DNA from: Bifidobacterium vespertilionis
GTDB taxonomy: Bacteria > Actinomycetota > Actinomycetes > Actinomycetales > Bifidobacteriaceae
Length of the DNA: 64,000 nucleotides
Direction of reading: 5' to 3'
Assembly (NCBI RefSeq): GCF_008698145.1
Contig: NZ_RZNZ01000001.1
Location: 62,001 to 126,000, forward strand
The translations under genes were made by a program, and so were the position numbers. Under the pieces are notes generated by a model, which did no database searches, was not told the DNA's origin, and saw only the letters and a program-made list of their open reading frames with translations. Every line of letters starts with the position of its first letter. Position 1 is the first letter of the stretch. Shown in pieces: positions 17,718-30,382 of this stretch.

Positions 17718-18812
17718 ATGGCGAAATACACGGTAGCCGTGGCCGGTGCCACGGGCTATGCGGGAGGCGAGGCGCTGCGCATTCTGGCCGCGCACCCCGA
17801 ATTCGAAGTGACCTGCGTGGCCGGCCATTCGTCGGTGGGGGACAAGCTCGGCAAGCACATGCCGCACATTCCCCAGTTGGCGGATCTGACGGTGGAGGAC
17901 ACCACCCCGGAGGTCCTCAACGGCCATGACGTGATCATCCTCGCCCTGCCGCACGGCGCCTCCGGCAAGCTCGCCGCGCAGCTGGACCCCTCGTCCGTGG
18001 TGGTCGACCTCGGCGCGGACCATCGCCTGGAGGAGAAGAGTGTGTGGGACGCCTTCTACGGCGGCGATTTCTACGAGCACTGGACCTACGGCATGCCCGA
18101 GCTCATCACCGGCAAGGACGCTTCCGGAGCCTACACGCGCCAGCGCGAGGCCCTGCCGGGCTCCAAGCGCATCGCCGGACCCGGTTGCAACGTGACCGCC
18201 ACCACGCTGGCCCTCCAGCCCGCCGTAGCCGAGGGGCTCGTCGATCCCAAGGACATCGTCGCGGATCTGGTGGTCGGCTATTCCGGCGCCGGCAAGAACC
18301 TCAAGCGTACCAACCTGCTCGCCGCAGAGGCCTTCGGCTCCGCGGTGCCCTATGGCGTGGGCGGCACCCACCGCCACATCCCGGAGATCCTGCAGAACTT
18401 CGCGCACGCCGCCGGCAAGAACGCCGCGGCCGCCGGCGAATTCACGCTCGGTTTCACCCCGGTGCTGGCCCCCATGGCCCGCGGCATCCTCGCGGTCGTC
18501 TCCGCCAAGCTGTCCGAAAAGGGTCTGGATCTTACGGACGAGCAGATCCGGGACGTGTGGACCAACGCATACGCCGGCCAGGATTTCATCAGCGTGCTGC
18601 CGCAGGGCGTCCTGCCCGCCACCGCGAACATCATCGGATCGAACGCCGCGCATGTGCAGGTGGTCACGGACCGCCACGCCGGCCGGCTCATCGCCTTCGC
18701 GGCCATCGACAATCTGAACCGCGGCACGGCCGGACAGGCCGTGCAGTCCCTGAACATCGCCCTCGGCCTTCCCGAAGACCAGGGCCTGACGAAGATCGGA
18801 GTGGCACCGTGA
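17718..18812 (+). CDS. argC: N-acetyl-gamma-glutamyl-phosphate reductase
   Basis: Third step of arginine synthesis: NADPH-dependent reduction of N-acetylglutamyl phosphate to the semialdehyde. The 364-aa product has an N-terminal Rossmann motif GATGYAGGE, the catalytic cysteine in the GPGCNVTATTLAL motif (about residue 157), and GGTHRHIPEI later. AAAAGGACG lies about 7 bases before the ATG. First gene of the argCJBDFR run, preceded by an ArgR-like box. Its TGA overlaps the argJ GTG by 4 bp. Confidence 0.96.
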   Translation: MAKYTVAVAGATGYAGGEALRILAAHPEFEVTCVAGHSSVGDKLGKHMPHIPQLADLTVEDTTPEVLNGHDVIILALPHGASGKLAAQLDPSSVVVDLGADHRLEEKSVWDAFYGGDFYEHWTYGMPELITGKDASGAYTRQREALPGSKRIAGPGCNVTATTLALQPAVAEGLVDPKDIVADLVVGYSGAGKNLKRTNLLAAEAFGSAVPYGVGGTHRHIPEILQNFAHAAGKNAAAAGEFTLGFTPVLAPMARGILAVVSAKLSEKGLDLTDEQIRDVWTNAYAGQDFISVLPQGVLPATANIIGSNAAHVQVVTDRHAGRLIAFAAIDNLNRGTAGQAVQSLNIALGLPEDQGLTKIGVAP

Positions 18813-19981
18813 GCGTAACGTTCGCACAAGGCTTCTCCGCGGCCGGCGTGGCCGCGGGCATCTCTTCCGTGGAGGGCAAGAAGGATCTGGCCCTCGTCGT
18901 CAACAACGGCCCGCTGGACGTGGCCGCGGGCGTGTTCACCTCGAACCGCTTCTGCGCGGCCCCTGTGCAGTGGTCCCGCGGCGTGGTGGCGGACGGGCGT
19001 GTCAAGGCCGTGATCCTCAACTCCGGCGGCGCCAACGCCTGCACCGGCAAGCCCGGCTACGAGCAGTCCGAAGCCACCGCCAAGGCCGTGGCAGAGCTGG
19101 TGGGCGCCCAGCCGCAGGATGTGGCGGTGTGTTCCACCGGCCTGATCGGCGAGCTGCTGCCGCTGGACAACGTGCTCGCCGGCGCCAAGGCCGCCTATCA
19201 GGCCCTCGCGTCGGACGATCAGGCCGGCGCGGACGCTTCGCACGCCATCATGACCACGGACACCAAGCCCAAGACCGTCACCCTCGAATCCGGGGCCGGC
19301 TGGCGCATCGGCGGCATGGTCAAGGGCTCGGGCATGATCGCCCCGCAGCTGGCCACCATGCTGTGCGTCATCACCACGGATGCGGTGGTGGACGCCGATC
19401 TGGCCAAGGCCGCGCTGCATGCCGGCGTGGAGACCTCGTTCAACCGCATCGACGTGGACGGCTGCATGTCCACCAACGACACGGTCCTGCTGCTCGCCTC
19501 CGGCGCCTCGGACGTCCAGGCCGATCCGGACGAGTTCAAGGCGCTCGTCGCCAAGGCGTGCGCCTCGCTGGCCCGCCAGATCATCGGCGACGGCGAGGGC
19601 GCGAGCCATGATATCCGCATCGTCGTCTCCGGCGCCACCAGCGAGGAGGCGGCCCTGGCCTGCGGCCGTGCGGTGGCGGCCTCCAACCTGCTCAAGTGCG
19701 CGATCAGCGGCAACGATCCCAACTGGGGCCGCATCGTCAGCTCCCTGGGCACCGTGCCGCAGGACGTGGCCCCCTACGACTCCAACAAGGTCACCGTGGA
19801 CGTCAACGGCGTGCGCATCTGCGAGAACGGCGGCGCCGGCCGCGACCGCTCCGAGGTGGACATGACCCCTCGCGAGGTCCACGTCGACATCGACCTCAAT
19901 GCGGGGGATGCCCAGGCCACGGTCTGGACGGACGATCTGACGCACGAGTACGTCCACATCAACGCGGACTACGAGAGCTGA
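18809..19981 (+). CDS. argJ: Bifunctional glutamate N-acetyltransferase / ornithine acetyltransferase
   Basis: Recycles the acetyl group from acetylornithine to glutamate, and may also use acetyl-CoA. The 390-aa precursor self-cleaves at an internal Thr: the motif KGSGMIAPQLATMLCVITTDA holds the T-M-L cleavage site near residue 183. The GTG at 18809 overlaps the argC stop (GTGA), which fixes the start; longer in-frame readings would lie inside argC. The C-terminal end, DLTHEYVHINADYES, is typical of ArgJ. With ArgJ present, a separate argA and argE are not needed. Confidence 0.95.
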   Translation: MSVTFAQGFSAAGVAAGISSVEGKKDLALVVNNGPLDVAAGVFTSNRFCAAPVQWSRGVVADGRVKAVILNSGGANACTGKPGYEQSEATAKAVAELVGAQPQDVAVCSTGLIGELLPLDNVLAGAKAAYQALASDDQAGADASHAIMTTDTKPKTVTLESGAGWRIGGMVKGSGMIAPQLATMLCVITTDAVVDADLAKAALHAGVETSFNRIDVDGCMSTNDTVLLLASGASDVQADPDEFKALVAKACASLARQIIGDGEGASHDIRIVVSGATSEEAALACGRAVAASNLLKCAISGNDPNWGRIVSSLGTVPQDVAPYDSNKVTVDVNGVRICENGGAGRDRSEVDMTPREVHVDIDLNAGDAQATVWTDDLTHEYVHINADYES

Positions 19982-20007
19982 ACGCAAGGATTTGAAAGGA
20001 TAGCGAA

Positions 20008-20950
20008 TTGGCAGAGGTCAAGGGACCCGGGTTCCATTTCGACGTGCACACGGATCTGCGCGCCGACCAGAAGGCGGAGGTGCTCATCGAGGCCCTTCCG
20101 TGGCTCGAGGAGTTCTCCGGGCAGCGCATCGTCGTCAAGTACGGCGGCAATGCGATGGTGGACGAGCATCTCAAGCAGTGCTTCGCCGAGGATATGGTCT
20201 TCCTGCGCCAGGTGGGCATCAAGCCGATCGTCGTGCACGGCGGCGGACCGCAGATCTCCAAGATGCTCAAGGCCCTGAACATCGAATCCGAATTCAAGGG
20301 CGGCCTGCGCGTCACCACGCCCGAGGCCATGGACGTGGTGCGCATGGTCCTGACGGGCAAGGTCTCCCGTGAGCTCGTGGGCCTGATCAACACCCATGGA
20401 CCCTACGCGGTCGGCCTGTCCGGCGAGGACGGCGGCCTGTTCTCCGCCATGCAGCGCAAGCCCGTCATCGACGGCAAGCCCACGGACATCGGCCTTGTGG
20501 GCGATGTGATGAGCGTGGATGCCTCCGCCGTGGAGGATCTGATCGCCGCCGGCCGCATCCCGGTCGTCTCCTCCGTCGCCCCGAACGAGGACGACGCCAC
20601 CGAGGTGCTCAACGTCAACGCCGATTCCGCCGCCGCCGCGCTGGCCGCGGCCGTGGGGGCGCGCAAGTTGGTCATCCTCACGGATGTGGACGGCCTGTAC
20701 GCCGACTGGCCGGACAAGAACTCGCTGATCGGACGGATTGGCGTGGAGAACCTGCGCGACATGCTGCCGGATCTCGAATCCGGCATGCGCCCCAAGATGG
20801 AGGCGTGCGTGCGCGCGATCGACGGCGGCGTGCCCCAGGCGCACATCATCGACGGCCGCAAGCCGCATTCCATCCTGAACGAGATCTTTACGTCGGCCGG
20901 CATCGGCACGATGGTCATCCCCGAAGACGGCATCGAAATGAGGAGTTCCT

Positions 20951-20970
<20 letters not shown>
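20008..20970 (+). CDS. argB: Acetylglutamate kinase
   Basis: Phosphorylates N-acetylglutamate with ATP, usually the arginine-inhibited step. The 320-aa product has the kinase motifs VVKYGGNAM (phosphate binding), [10 protein letters not shown], and [25 protein letters not shown] near residue 205. The start is TTG at 20008, with GAAAGGA 8 bases upstream; no ATG or GTG is available before the conserved region. It overlaps argD by 20 bp. The N-terminal extension before the kinase core is typical of arginine-sensitive hexameric enzymes. Confidence 0.94.
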
Positions 20971-22246
<1,276 letters not shown>

Positions 22247-22290
22247 GACGACCGAGCGCCAAAGACCAAACCATTCGCAACAACCATATT

Positions 22291-22308
22291 CGCGGGGCTT
22301 CACCCGCG
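22291..22308 (+). other. Short hairpin between argD and argF
   Basis: CGCGGG and CCCGCG pair around a 6-base loop in the 89-bp gap. No T-run follows, so it is not a classical terminator. It may stabilise a processed message end or attenuate read-through. Weak call. Confidence 0.35.
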
Positions 22309-22335
22309 ACCCATTCGCATTAAGGAGAACGTGAC

Positions 22336-23310
22336 ATGACCGGACAGCTTCGCCACATGCTGCGCGACGACGACGTGAACCACGAGGAGCAGAAGCAGAT
22401 CCTCGAACTGGGCATGCGCTTCCGCGCCAACCGCTTCTATTCCCGTCCCTTCGAAGGCCCGCAGGCCGTGGCCGTGCTGTTCGACAAGCCCAGCACCCGC
22501 ACCCGCTCCAGCTTCTCGATCGGCGTGGCCGAACTGGGCGGATACCCGCTCGTCATCGACAAGTCCAGCTCCCAGCTGGGCCGCGGCGAACCGGTGGCGG
22601 ACACCGCGCGCGTGCTCACCCACATGGCCTACGGCATCGTGTGGCGCACCTTCGGTCAGGACCGCGTCGAGGAGATGGCCAAGTACGCCACCTGCCCGGT
22701 GGTCAACGCCCTGACCGACCAGTTCCACCCCTGCCAGATTCTGGCGGACTTCCTGACCATCGCGCAGTTCCGCGGCGGCGTGGACGCCCTCAAGGGCAAG
22801 ACCATCGCCTACGTGGGCGATGCGGCCAACAACATGTCCAACTCCTACCTGCTCGGCGGCGCTGTCGCCGGCATGCACGTGCGCGTGGCCGGCCCGCAGG
22901 GCTACCTGCCCGATCCGGTTATCGTTGCCGACGCCGAGCGCATCGCCGCGGAGAACGGCGGCTCCATCCTTGTGACAACCGACGCCAAGGAGGCCGTGAA
23001 GGACGCCGATTGCGTGTTCACGGACACCTGGGTCTCCATGGGCGAGGAGGCCGAGTACGCCATCCGCTCCAAGCCGTTCTGGAACTATCAGGTCAACGAC
23101 GAGCTCATGGCCCTCGCCAAGCCCGACGCGCTGTTCCAGCACTGCCTGCCCGCCTACCGCGGCAAGGAGGTCACCGCCTCGGTGATCGACGGCCCGCAGT
23201 CGGTGGTCTGGGACGAGGCGGAGAACCGCCTGCACGCCCAGAAGGCCCTGCTCACTTGGCTCGTCGCGCAGCAGCGCGGGGACATGAGCCTGCTGGGCGA
23301 CCTCGCCTGA
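22336..23310 (+). CDS. argF: Ornithine carbamoyltransferase (anabolic)
   Basis: Makes citrulline from ornithine and carbamoyl phosphate. The 324-aa product has the carbamoyl-phosphate site [12 protein letters not shown], the motif [12 protein letters not shown], the ornithine-site DTWVSMGEE, and [12 protein letters not shown] near the C-terminus. AAGGAG lies before the ATG. Its place between argD and argR supports the anabolic rather than catabolic (arcB) role. Confidence 0.96.
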   Translation: MTGQLRHMLRDDDVNHEEQKQILELGMRFRANRFYSRPFEGPQAVAVLFDKPSTRTRSSFSIGVAELGGYPLVIDKSSSQLGRGEPVADTARVLTHMAYGIVWRTFGQDRVEEMAKYATCPVVNALTDQFHPCQILADFLTIAQFRGGVDALKGKTIAYVGDAANNMSNSYLLGGAVAGMHVRVAGPQGYLPDPVIVADAERIAAENGGSILVTTDAKEAVKDADCVFTDTWVSMGEEAEYAIRSKPFWNYQVNDELMALAKPDALFQHCLPAYRGKEVTASVIDGPQSVVWDEAENRLHAQKALLTWLVAQQRGDMSLLGDLA

Positions 23311-23329
23311 CGGCAGGGACGCTCCGATC

Positions 23330-23857
23330 ATGTCCGAACAGACGAACGGCGCGCTGCAGCGGCCCAGCTCGCGTGCGGCGCGCCACAGCGCCATCGAGGA
23401 TGCGCTGGCCCGGTACGTCATCACGTCGCAGCAGCAGCTGTCCGACGTGCTGGCGCAGCAGGGCATCGAGGCGACGCAGGCCACGCTGAGCCGCGATCTG
23501 GACGAGATCCACGCCACCAAGGTCCGCAGGCCGGACGGCACCATGGCCTACGCCACGCCGTCGATGATCGGCGACGTGGCCCAGGGCAAGGGGCCCGCCG
23601 CGGAAGGCAAGGCGGAGGCGCAGATGGGGCGGATCCTCAACGGCCTGCTCACATCGGCCGCCGCCGCGCGCAACCTCGTGGTGGTGCATACGCCGTCCGG
23701 CGCCGCGCAGTACGTGGCCAGCGTGATCGACCGCCACACGATCGACGGCGTGCTCGGCACCATCGCCGGGGACGACACGGTGCTGGTGATCACGGAGAGC
23801 GACGAGGCGGCGGTCCAGCGGGCCGAGTGGCTGCTGTCGCTGGCGTCGAGGGGCTGA
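23330..23857 (+). CDS. argR: Arginine repressor
   Basis: A hexameric arginine-dependent DNA-binding repressor of arginine synthesis. The 175-aa product has the N-terminal winged helix with the motif [17 protein letters not shown] (about residues 44-60). The C-terminal arginine-binding/oligomerisation domain includes [12 protein letters not shown] near residue 143. It sits between argF and argG and so probably controls both sides. Two 6-2-6 inverted repeats upstream of argC and argG are candidate operators. Confidence 0.95.
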   Translation: MSEQTNGALQRPSSRAARHSAIEDALARYVITSQQQLSDVLAQQGIEATQATLSRDLDEIHATKVRRPDGTMAYATPSMIGDVAQGKGPAAEGKAEAQMGRILNGLLTSAAAARNLVVVHTPSGAAQYVASVIDRHTIDGVLGTIAGDDTVLVITESDEAAVQRAEWLLSLASRG

Positions 23858-23898
23858 CCGGCACACGTTCATCCGCATTGTGGACACGCCCCGCCGCG

Positions 23899-23930
23899 AT
23901 TGCATATTTATACAGAGTTCTGCATATACT
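23899..23930 (+). promoter_or_regulatory. ArgR-like operator and promoter of argG
   Basis: TGCATATTTATACA (23901-23914) has the same 6-2-6 layout as the argC box. TTGCAT (23900-23905) and TATACT (23925-23930) form a candidate -35/-10 pair with a 19-base spacer, so the operator overlaps the -35. A second TGCATA lies at 23921. The argG ATG follows at 23971. Confidence 0.72.
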
Positions 23931-23970
23931 TGTGGTCATTACTTGGCCCGATTATGAAAGGGAACATCCA

Positions 23971-25209
<1,239 letters not shown>

Positions 25210-25256
25210 CGCCTTTCGGCGGTTGACTTCGTCCGGTTTCCCGGCGGTGCTTTCGC

Positions 25257-25298
25257 GCCCTCCTTCGCAGCGGTTTTCGACTGCGGGGGAGGGCTTTT
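25257..25298 (+). terminator. Intrinsic terminator of argG
   Basis: GCCCTCC (25257-25263) pairs with GGAGGGC (25288-25294), and inside it CGCAG (25266-25270) with CTGCG (25281-25285). TTTT follows. It ends the argG transcript before the AT-rich insertion, so argH needs read-through or another promoter. Confidence 0.8.
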
Positions 25299-25299
25299 G

Positions 25300-25449
25300 A
25301 TAATGCTTCTTCTGTGAGGATTATTGAATGATGAAGTGGCAGACAGAGATTCATTACAAAAGCTTCATTGCATATTCATTTAAAATCTATTATTTGTTTA
25401 CCGAATGATGATATATATTATTACATAATTTAAAAATTTTATAAACAAT
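25300..25449. other. AT-rich gene-free sequence before the insertion sequence
   Basis: Base composition drops sharply to mostly A and T in this stretch, unlike the surrounding high-GC genes. No ORF or RNA gene is recognised. It marks the left edge of foreign DNA inserted between argG and argH. Confidence 0.5.
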
Positions 25450-26928
25450 CGACGTGACTCACGTTTTTTGAGCGCGAAATGGCTAGTGGTGCCTCATCGG
25501 GAATGAGCGCGAACGGTACCGGTCCTGTTTGGCTTGTCACATGGAAGGCAAGATCAGCATGGCAACGAAGCGGCAGGTCACCCTGAGATTCAGGGACGAG
25601 TACATGAAGGCCTCGAAGAAGGACAAGGGGCGCATCCTCGACGAGATGTGCTCCGTGCTGAAGATCGGCAGGAGCACCGCGCGACGCAGGCTCGCCGAAG
25701 CCGGCACGCAGCCGCGCGAGCTGCCGGCGGCCAGGAAGACACGGCCGAAACGGTATTCGGAGCAGTCCCGCGAGCTGCTGGTGCGGGTGTGGATGATGAT
25801 GGACATGCCGTGCGCGAAATACCTCAAGCAGATGCTGTCCCTGTGGCTGCCCGCGCTCAGGGCCCACGGCGAGCTCTCCGAATACGACGGGTTCGCGTTC
25901 AACGAACTCATGGCGATGAGCCCGGCCACGATGGACCGGTATCTCAAGCGGACGAGGGACGCCGCCAAGCCGAAGGGACTGGCGGGCACGAGGCCCGCGG
26001 GCGAGCTTGTGCGCAACTCGATCACGATCAGGAAGGCGAGCGACGAGCTCGACGGGCTGCCGGGCAACGTCGAGGCCGACACCGTCGCCCATTGCGGGCC
26101 GAGCCTGAAAGGCGAGTTCTGCCGCACCCTGACCGTGGTCGACATCGCCACCGGATGGACCGAGAACGCGTCGTGCAGGAACAACGCGTTCGCGAACTTC
26201 TCCAGGGCGCAGGCCCTGATCGAGGCCCGCCTGCCGTTGCGCATCCGCTCGTACGACTCGGACAACGGCAGCGAGTTCATCAACCGGGACATGATCGCGT
26301 GGCTGCAGGAGCGCGACATCGAGCAGACCAGAAGCCGGCCGTACAGGAAGAACGACCAGGCCACCGTCTCGAGTCCAGGAACAACCACGTCGTGCGCCGC
26401 CACGCGTTCTACTACCGGTACACCGCCGACGAGCTCGACCTGCTGAACGAACTGTGGGAACCGGTAGCGCGTCAAGACCAACCTGTTCACCCCATCCAAG
26501 AAGCCGGTCGCGCGCGAAAGCACCCGGGACGGCCGGCCCCGCCGCGTCTACGACAGGCCGCGCACCCCGTGGGAGCGGCTCAGGGAGTTCGACGAACAGG
26601 ACAGGGCCGCCGGCGGCCCCGGCTTCATCCCCGACGGCAGGCGCGAGGAGATCGAACGGATCCTCGCGACCGTGAACCCGGCCGAACTCGTCCGCCGCAT
26701 CCACGACATCCAGGACCGGCTCGAGGACATGGCAGCGCCGCGCACCGCGCGGCTGGCTAGGCGCGCGTGCCCGGACATGGCATACTTGAACAAGACGCTC
26801 GCCCGGATCGCGGGCGTCGAACCGGAAGACAACGAAACCCCAGAAGCCGACAAGGACTAGGATTTCGCGCTCACCCCAAGTGAGGCACCGCTCCGGATTT
26901 CACGCTCACTTTCAAATGAGGCACCTCG
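25450..26928 (+). mobile_element. Insertion sequence, about 1.48 kb, with long double-unit terminal inverted repeats
   Basis: The left end starts CGACGTGACTCACG and the right end, read inward, starts CGAGGTGCCTCATT; the ends align in register for about 65 bp. Each end carries two copies of a unit GGTGCCTCA-N(6-7)-TGAGCGYGAA; the outer left copy is degenerate. The pentamer ACAAT lies directly on both sides (25445-25449 and 26929-26933), a candidate target duplication. It encodes one transposase with a DDE integrase core. The family is uncertain; the IS481 or IS1202-like groups are the nearest by protein style. Confidence 0.75.
25541..26860 (+). pseudogene. Transposase with DDE integrase core, disrupted by two frameshifts
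   Basis: The N-terminal helix-turn-helix region (GRSTARRRLAEAG) is followed by the integrase core: first Asp in NVEADTVAH, second Asp in YDSDNGSEF. The third acidic residue is expected near the first break (ATV then ESRNNHVVRR). Reading runs in frame 2 to about 26368, where a duplicated TC (26367-26370) shifts to frame 1. An extra A near 26466 (CCGGTAGCG) restores frame 2 to a natural end at 26860. The two insertions total +3, so the C-terminal part (TNLFTPSKKPV onward) stays readable. The intact protein would be about 439 aa. Probably inactive unless the shifts are sequencing errors. The ATG at 25559 is an alternative start. Confidence 0.75.
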
Positions 26929-26952
26929 ACAATGAAGTTTTAGGGGTTTACA

Positions 26953-27066
26953 ATGAAAAAAAGTATCTTTATTACGACTTCTGTTATAGCCTCATTTTGT
27001 CTAGTTCCAAATGCGATTGCAGTGGAGCCATTTCATCCTAGTGCGAATCATCGTCATGTACAGTGA
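26953..27066 (+). CDS. Signal-peptide ORF, possibly the 5' part of a broken secreted protein gene
   Basis: A 37-aa ORF starting MKKSIFITTSVIASFC, with a classic signal peptide: Lys-Lys, a hydrophobic core and a cleavage-like end near NAIA-VE. It stops at a TGA that overlaps the GTG of the next ORF. AGGGG lies before the ATG. It starts 20 bases after the right copy of the IS target duplication. AT-rich composition points to transfer. The short length suggests that a one-base deletion has separated it from the next ORF. Confidence 0.5.
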   Translation: MKKSIFITTSVIASFCLVPNAIAVEPFHPSANHRHVQ

Positions 27067-27371
27067 TCAGCAGTGAAGACATGCCAACATCCTTGCGCTA
27101 TGGTTGGGTTGATATCGGAACGTCAACCCATCACATTACGTGGTCTCAGGGAGCAGGAGCACCGGCGTTGGCTGGAATCATTGCTGGTGCAATAGGTGCT
27201 GTAACGGTAAGAATTCGCGTTAATCAGCCGTTCCTTGGTACACCATATACTGAGTATACATGGACTTTTAGGGCCAATACCGGTGAAACATATGGCCCGT
27301 TTATGTATTTCGACTATAGTGCTTACAACGATATTCCGGATGTAAATAGTACCTATTCTACTCGGCATTAA
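27063..27371 (+). CDS. Small AT-rich hypothetical protein, possibly the mature part of a secreted protein
   Basis: A 102-aa ORF with no recognised family. It has a Gly/Ala-rich hydrophobic stretch (GAPALAGIIAGAIGAVTV, about residues 31-48) and a Tyr/Thr-rich beta-like tail (YTEYTWTFRANTGETYG). Frame -1 relative to the preceding signal-peptide ORF is open from 27042, so a single lost base between 27042 and 27063 would join the two into one secreted protein of about 145 aa. A small secreted peptide or bacteriocin-like role is conceivable but not shown. Confidence 0.45.
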   Translation: MISSEDMPTSLRYGWVDIGTSTHHITWSQGAGAPALAGIIAGAIGAVTVRIRVNQPFLGTPYTEYTWTFRANTGETYGPFMYFDYSAYNDIPDVNSTYSTRH

Positions 27372-27464
27372 TTCCGCGACATTTGGGATGATGCTGGTGT
27401 GTTTGCGAACCATTAGGTATTGCAAACCCACTATTTAATACCTTATGAATAAGGAGTATCTGCA

Positions 27465-27902
27465 ATGAAACGACGGAACAAAGTCACATCGGCCCTGCTG
27501 ATCATGACCATCCTGACGGGCGCGTTCGCCCTCGTTGCGGCTTCGGCTCTCGAATCCGCCCCCGGTATGGCGATTCCCCTGTTTGTGAGCTTGCTGCTGT
27601 GCGTTGTGCTGTCAGCGGCCTATATGATCGTACGTGGGTACGTCGATCTGCGAGAAAGAAAACAGAACGAACCGTTTGCCGTGCCGCGATTCATTGTCCA
27701 ATTGTGCATTGCGCTCGGCTTCCTTGCGGTGACGGTCTGTTTCGGCGTCGCGTTGGCCACCGGACAGACGCCGGCATGGATTCCGACGGCAGCCCAAGTG
27801 TTGGGCTGGTCCGTCGTGATCTTGGGAATTGCGAACACGGCGATCGGACGCAAACACCGGCAGGGCAGCGACAACGCCGACGCCACCGCGGAACAACACT
27901 AG
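27465..27902 (+). CDS. Small integral membrane protein of unknown function
   Basis: The 145-aa product has four predicted membrane helices (about residues 8-28, 34-56, 72-94, 100-120) with a basic cytoplasmic loop between helices 2 and 3 (RGYVDLRERKQNEP) and a polar tail. AATAAGGAG precedes the ATG. It lies in the insertion between argG and argH, downstream of the small secreted ORFs. Helix-turn-helix or enzyme motifs are absent. A role as an immunity or partner protein for the neighbouring secreted peptide is a guess only. Confidence 0.65.
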   Translation: MKRRNKVTSALLIMTILTGAFALVAASALESAPGMAIPLFVSLLLCVVLSAAYMIVRGYVDLRERKQNEPFAVPRFIVQLCIALGFLAVTVCFGVALATGQTPAWIPTAAQVLGWSVVILGIANTAIGRKHRQGSDNADATAEQH

Positions 27903-27912
27903 CCGTCTGTAG

Positions 27913-29490
<1,578 letters not shown>

Positions 29491-29507
29491 TCGCTCGAGC
29501 GATGCTC

Positions 29508-29813
29508 CTATAGTTCGTCAAGTGGTTTTGTCGGGGTGTCGCCGATGGTGTGGAGGTAGTCGGAGCAACGGCGTTCGAGTCTGGGAGGGAACTTTTTGCC
29601 CGTCTCGATCTCGCTGATCCTCGAGGATGCCACGGCGAGGACCTCGCCGCAGCGCAGTCGGAGGATCCTTGGCTTTCCGCCCGGATTAGGGATCTTCCGC
29701 TGCGTCCTTCGGCTTCCGCTCGGGATCAAACCTCTTTTTGGAAGGTGGACCGGCGTGTGACCGGGCGTGTGGTGTGACTGGGCGTGTGACATGGTGTGCC
29801 CATTCCCAGTCAC
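29508..29813 (-). pseudogene. Possible remnant of an XRE-type helix-turn-helix regulator
   Basis: The C-terminal half of this 101-aa minus-strand frame reads like the end of an XRE helix-turn-helix domain (VASSRISEIETGKKFPPRLE, then DYLHTIG). The N-terminal half is His/Pro-rich and falls inside repeat family F, so it is unlikely to be genuine coding sequence. Its stop lies 17 bp from the convergent argH stop. Most likely a truncated or decayed regulator. Confidence 0.35.
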
Positions 29814-29942
29814 AGGGATTTCAAAATGGCTTTATTCCAACGATTCCGGCACTCCGTGACCGGGCGTGCCCACGCCGGGTCACGCACCCGGTCACGCCGC
29901 ACGCCGGGTCACGCCCCCGGTCGCACGCCGTGTCACGCCGGA
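29755..29942. repeat. Family F inverted-word cluster (GTGACCGGGCGTG)
   Basis: The word GTGACCGGGCGTG and its variants (GTGACTGGGCGTG) recur, along with inverted forms such as CACGCCGGGTCACGC and CACCCGGTCACGCC. At least seven words occur in 188 bp in both orientations. A non-repetitive patch of about 50 bases sits in the middle. Confidence 0.7.
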
Positions 29943-29954
29943 TCCCGGAACCGG

Positions 29955-30116
29955 CCCGATCTGCCCAGTTTGCGAATCCAGTGTCCCGATTTGCCCAGTT
30001 CGCGTCCGCTTGCCGCGCAAACTGGGCGGATCCTGCCGTCTGGAGGCCGAAAATCGGTCGTAGAATACCGGATCTGCCCAGTTCGCGAATTCAGCATTCC
30101 GATTTGCCCAGTTTGT
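29955..30116. repeat. Family B inverted-word cluster, copy 2
   Basis: Words GATCTGCCCAGTTTG, GATTTGCCCAGTTCG, the inverted CAAACTGGGCGGATC, GATCTGCCCAGTTCG and GATTTGCCCAGTTTG occur in order. Shared internal sequence (GATCCTGCCGTCTGGAGGCC) shows homology with the cluster at 3861-3988, more than 26 kb away. Confidence 0.8.
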
Positions 30117-30145
30117 GGGCGGGCCATCGCAGGGGCACTTCCGTC

Positions 30146-30256
30146 GTCATCCTGAACTGGTGAGGCGAGTCGAAGGATCTTAACTTTGTGCGTAGGTCAA
30201 GGATCCTTCGACTTCGCCCTTCGTCGTCCGCTTAACGGCTCGGTGTTCAGGATGAC
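30146..30256. repeat. Family A intergenic repeat, copy 4
   Basis: Starts GTCATCCTGAACTGG, contains GAGTCGAAGGATC and AAGGATCCTTCGACTTCG, and ends GTTCAGGATGAC. The outer arms have co-varied (CCTGAAC with GTTCAGG, where other copies have CCTGAGC with GCTCAGG), which supports a paired structure. Confidence 0.75.
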
Positions 30257-30382
30257 AACAAAGTTCATCCCATCGGATGATGCTCCGAGCCGCCCATGCT
30301 GTCTAGAATTCATCACGGAAACGGAAACTGATGAGTTTCGCGCTGATGAGTTTCGCACGGATAACACGGTAAAGGACGATTT

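Larger units (their letters stand above)
29491..30382. other. 0.9-kb repeat field between argH and the HD-domain gene
   Basis: The interval contains, in order, the possible XRE remnant, the family F cluster (29755-29942), a family B cluster (29955-30116) and a family A element (30146-30256). The last 125 bases include a GATGAGTTTCGC direct repeat just before the HD gene (about 30329 and 30344). No intact gene is seen. Confidence 0.6.

Noticed and set aside
14088-18827. Very long open frame (over 1,500 codons) on the minus strand opposite pheST and argC
   Set aside because: It mirrors codon bias of pheT, the QNPYG gene and argC on the other strand, has no ribosome binding site and reads as Arg/His/Gly/Val-rich shadow sequence.
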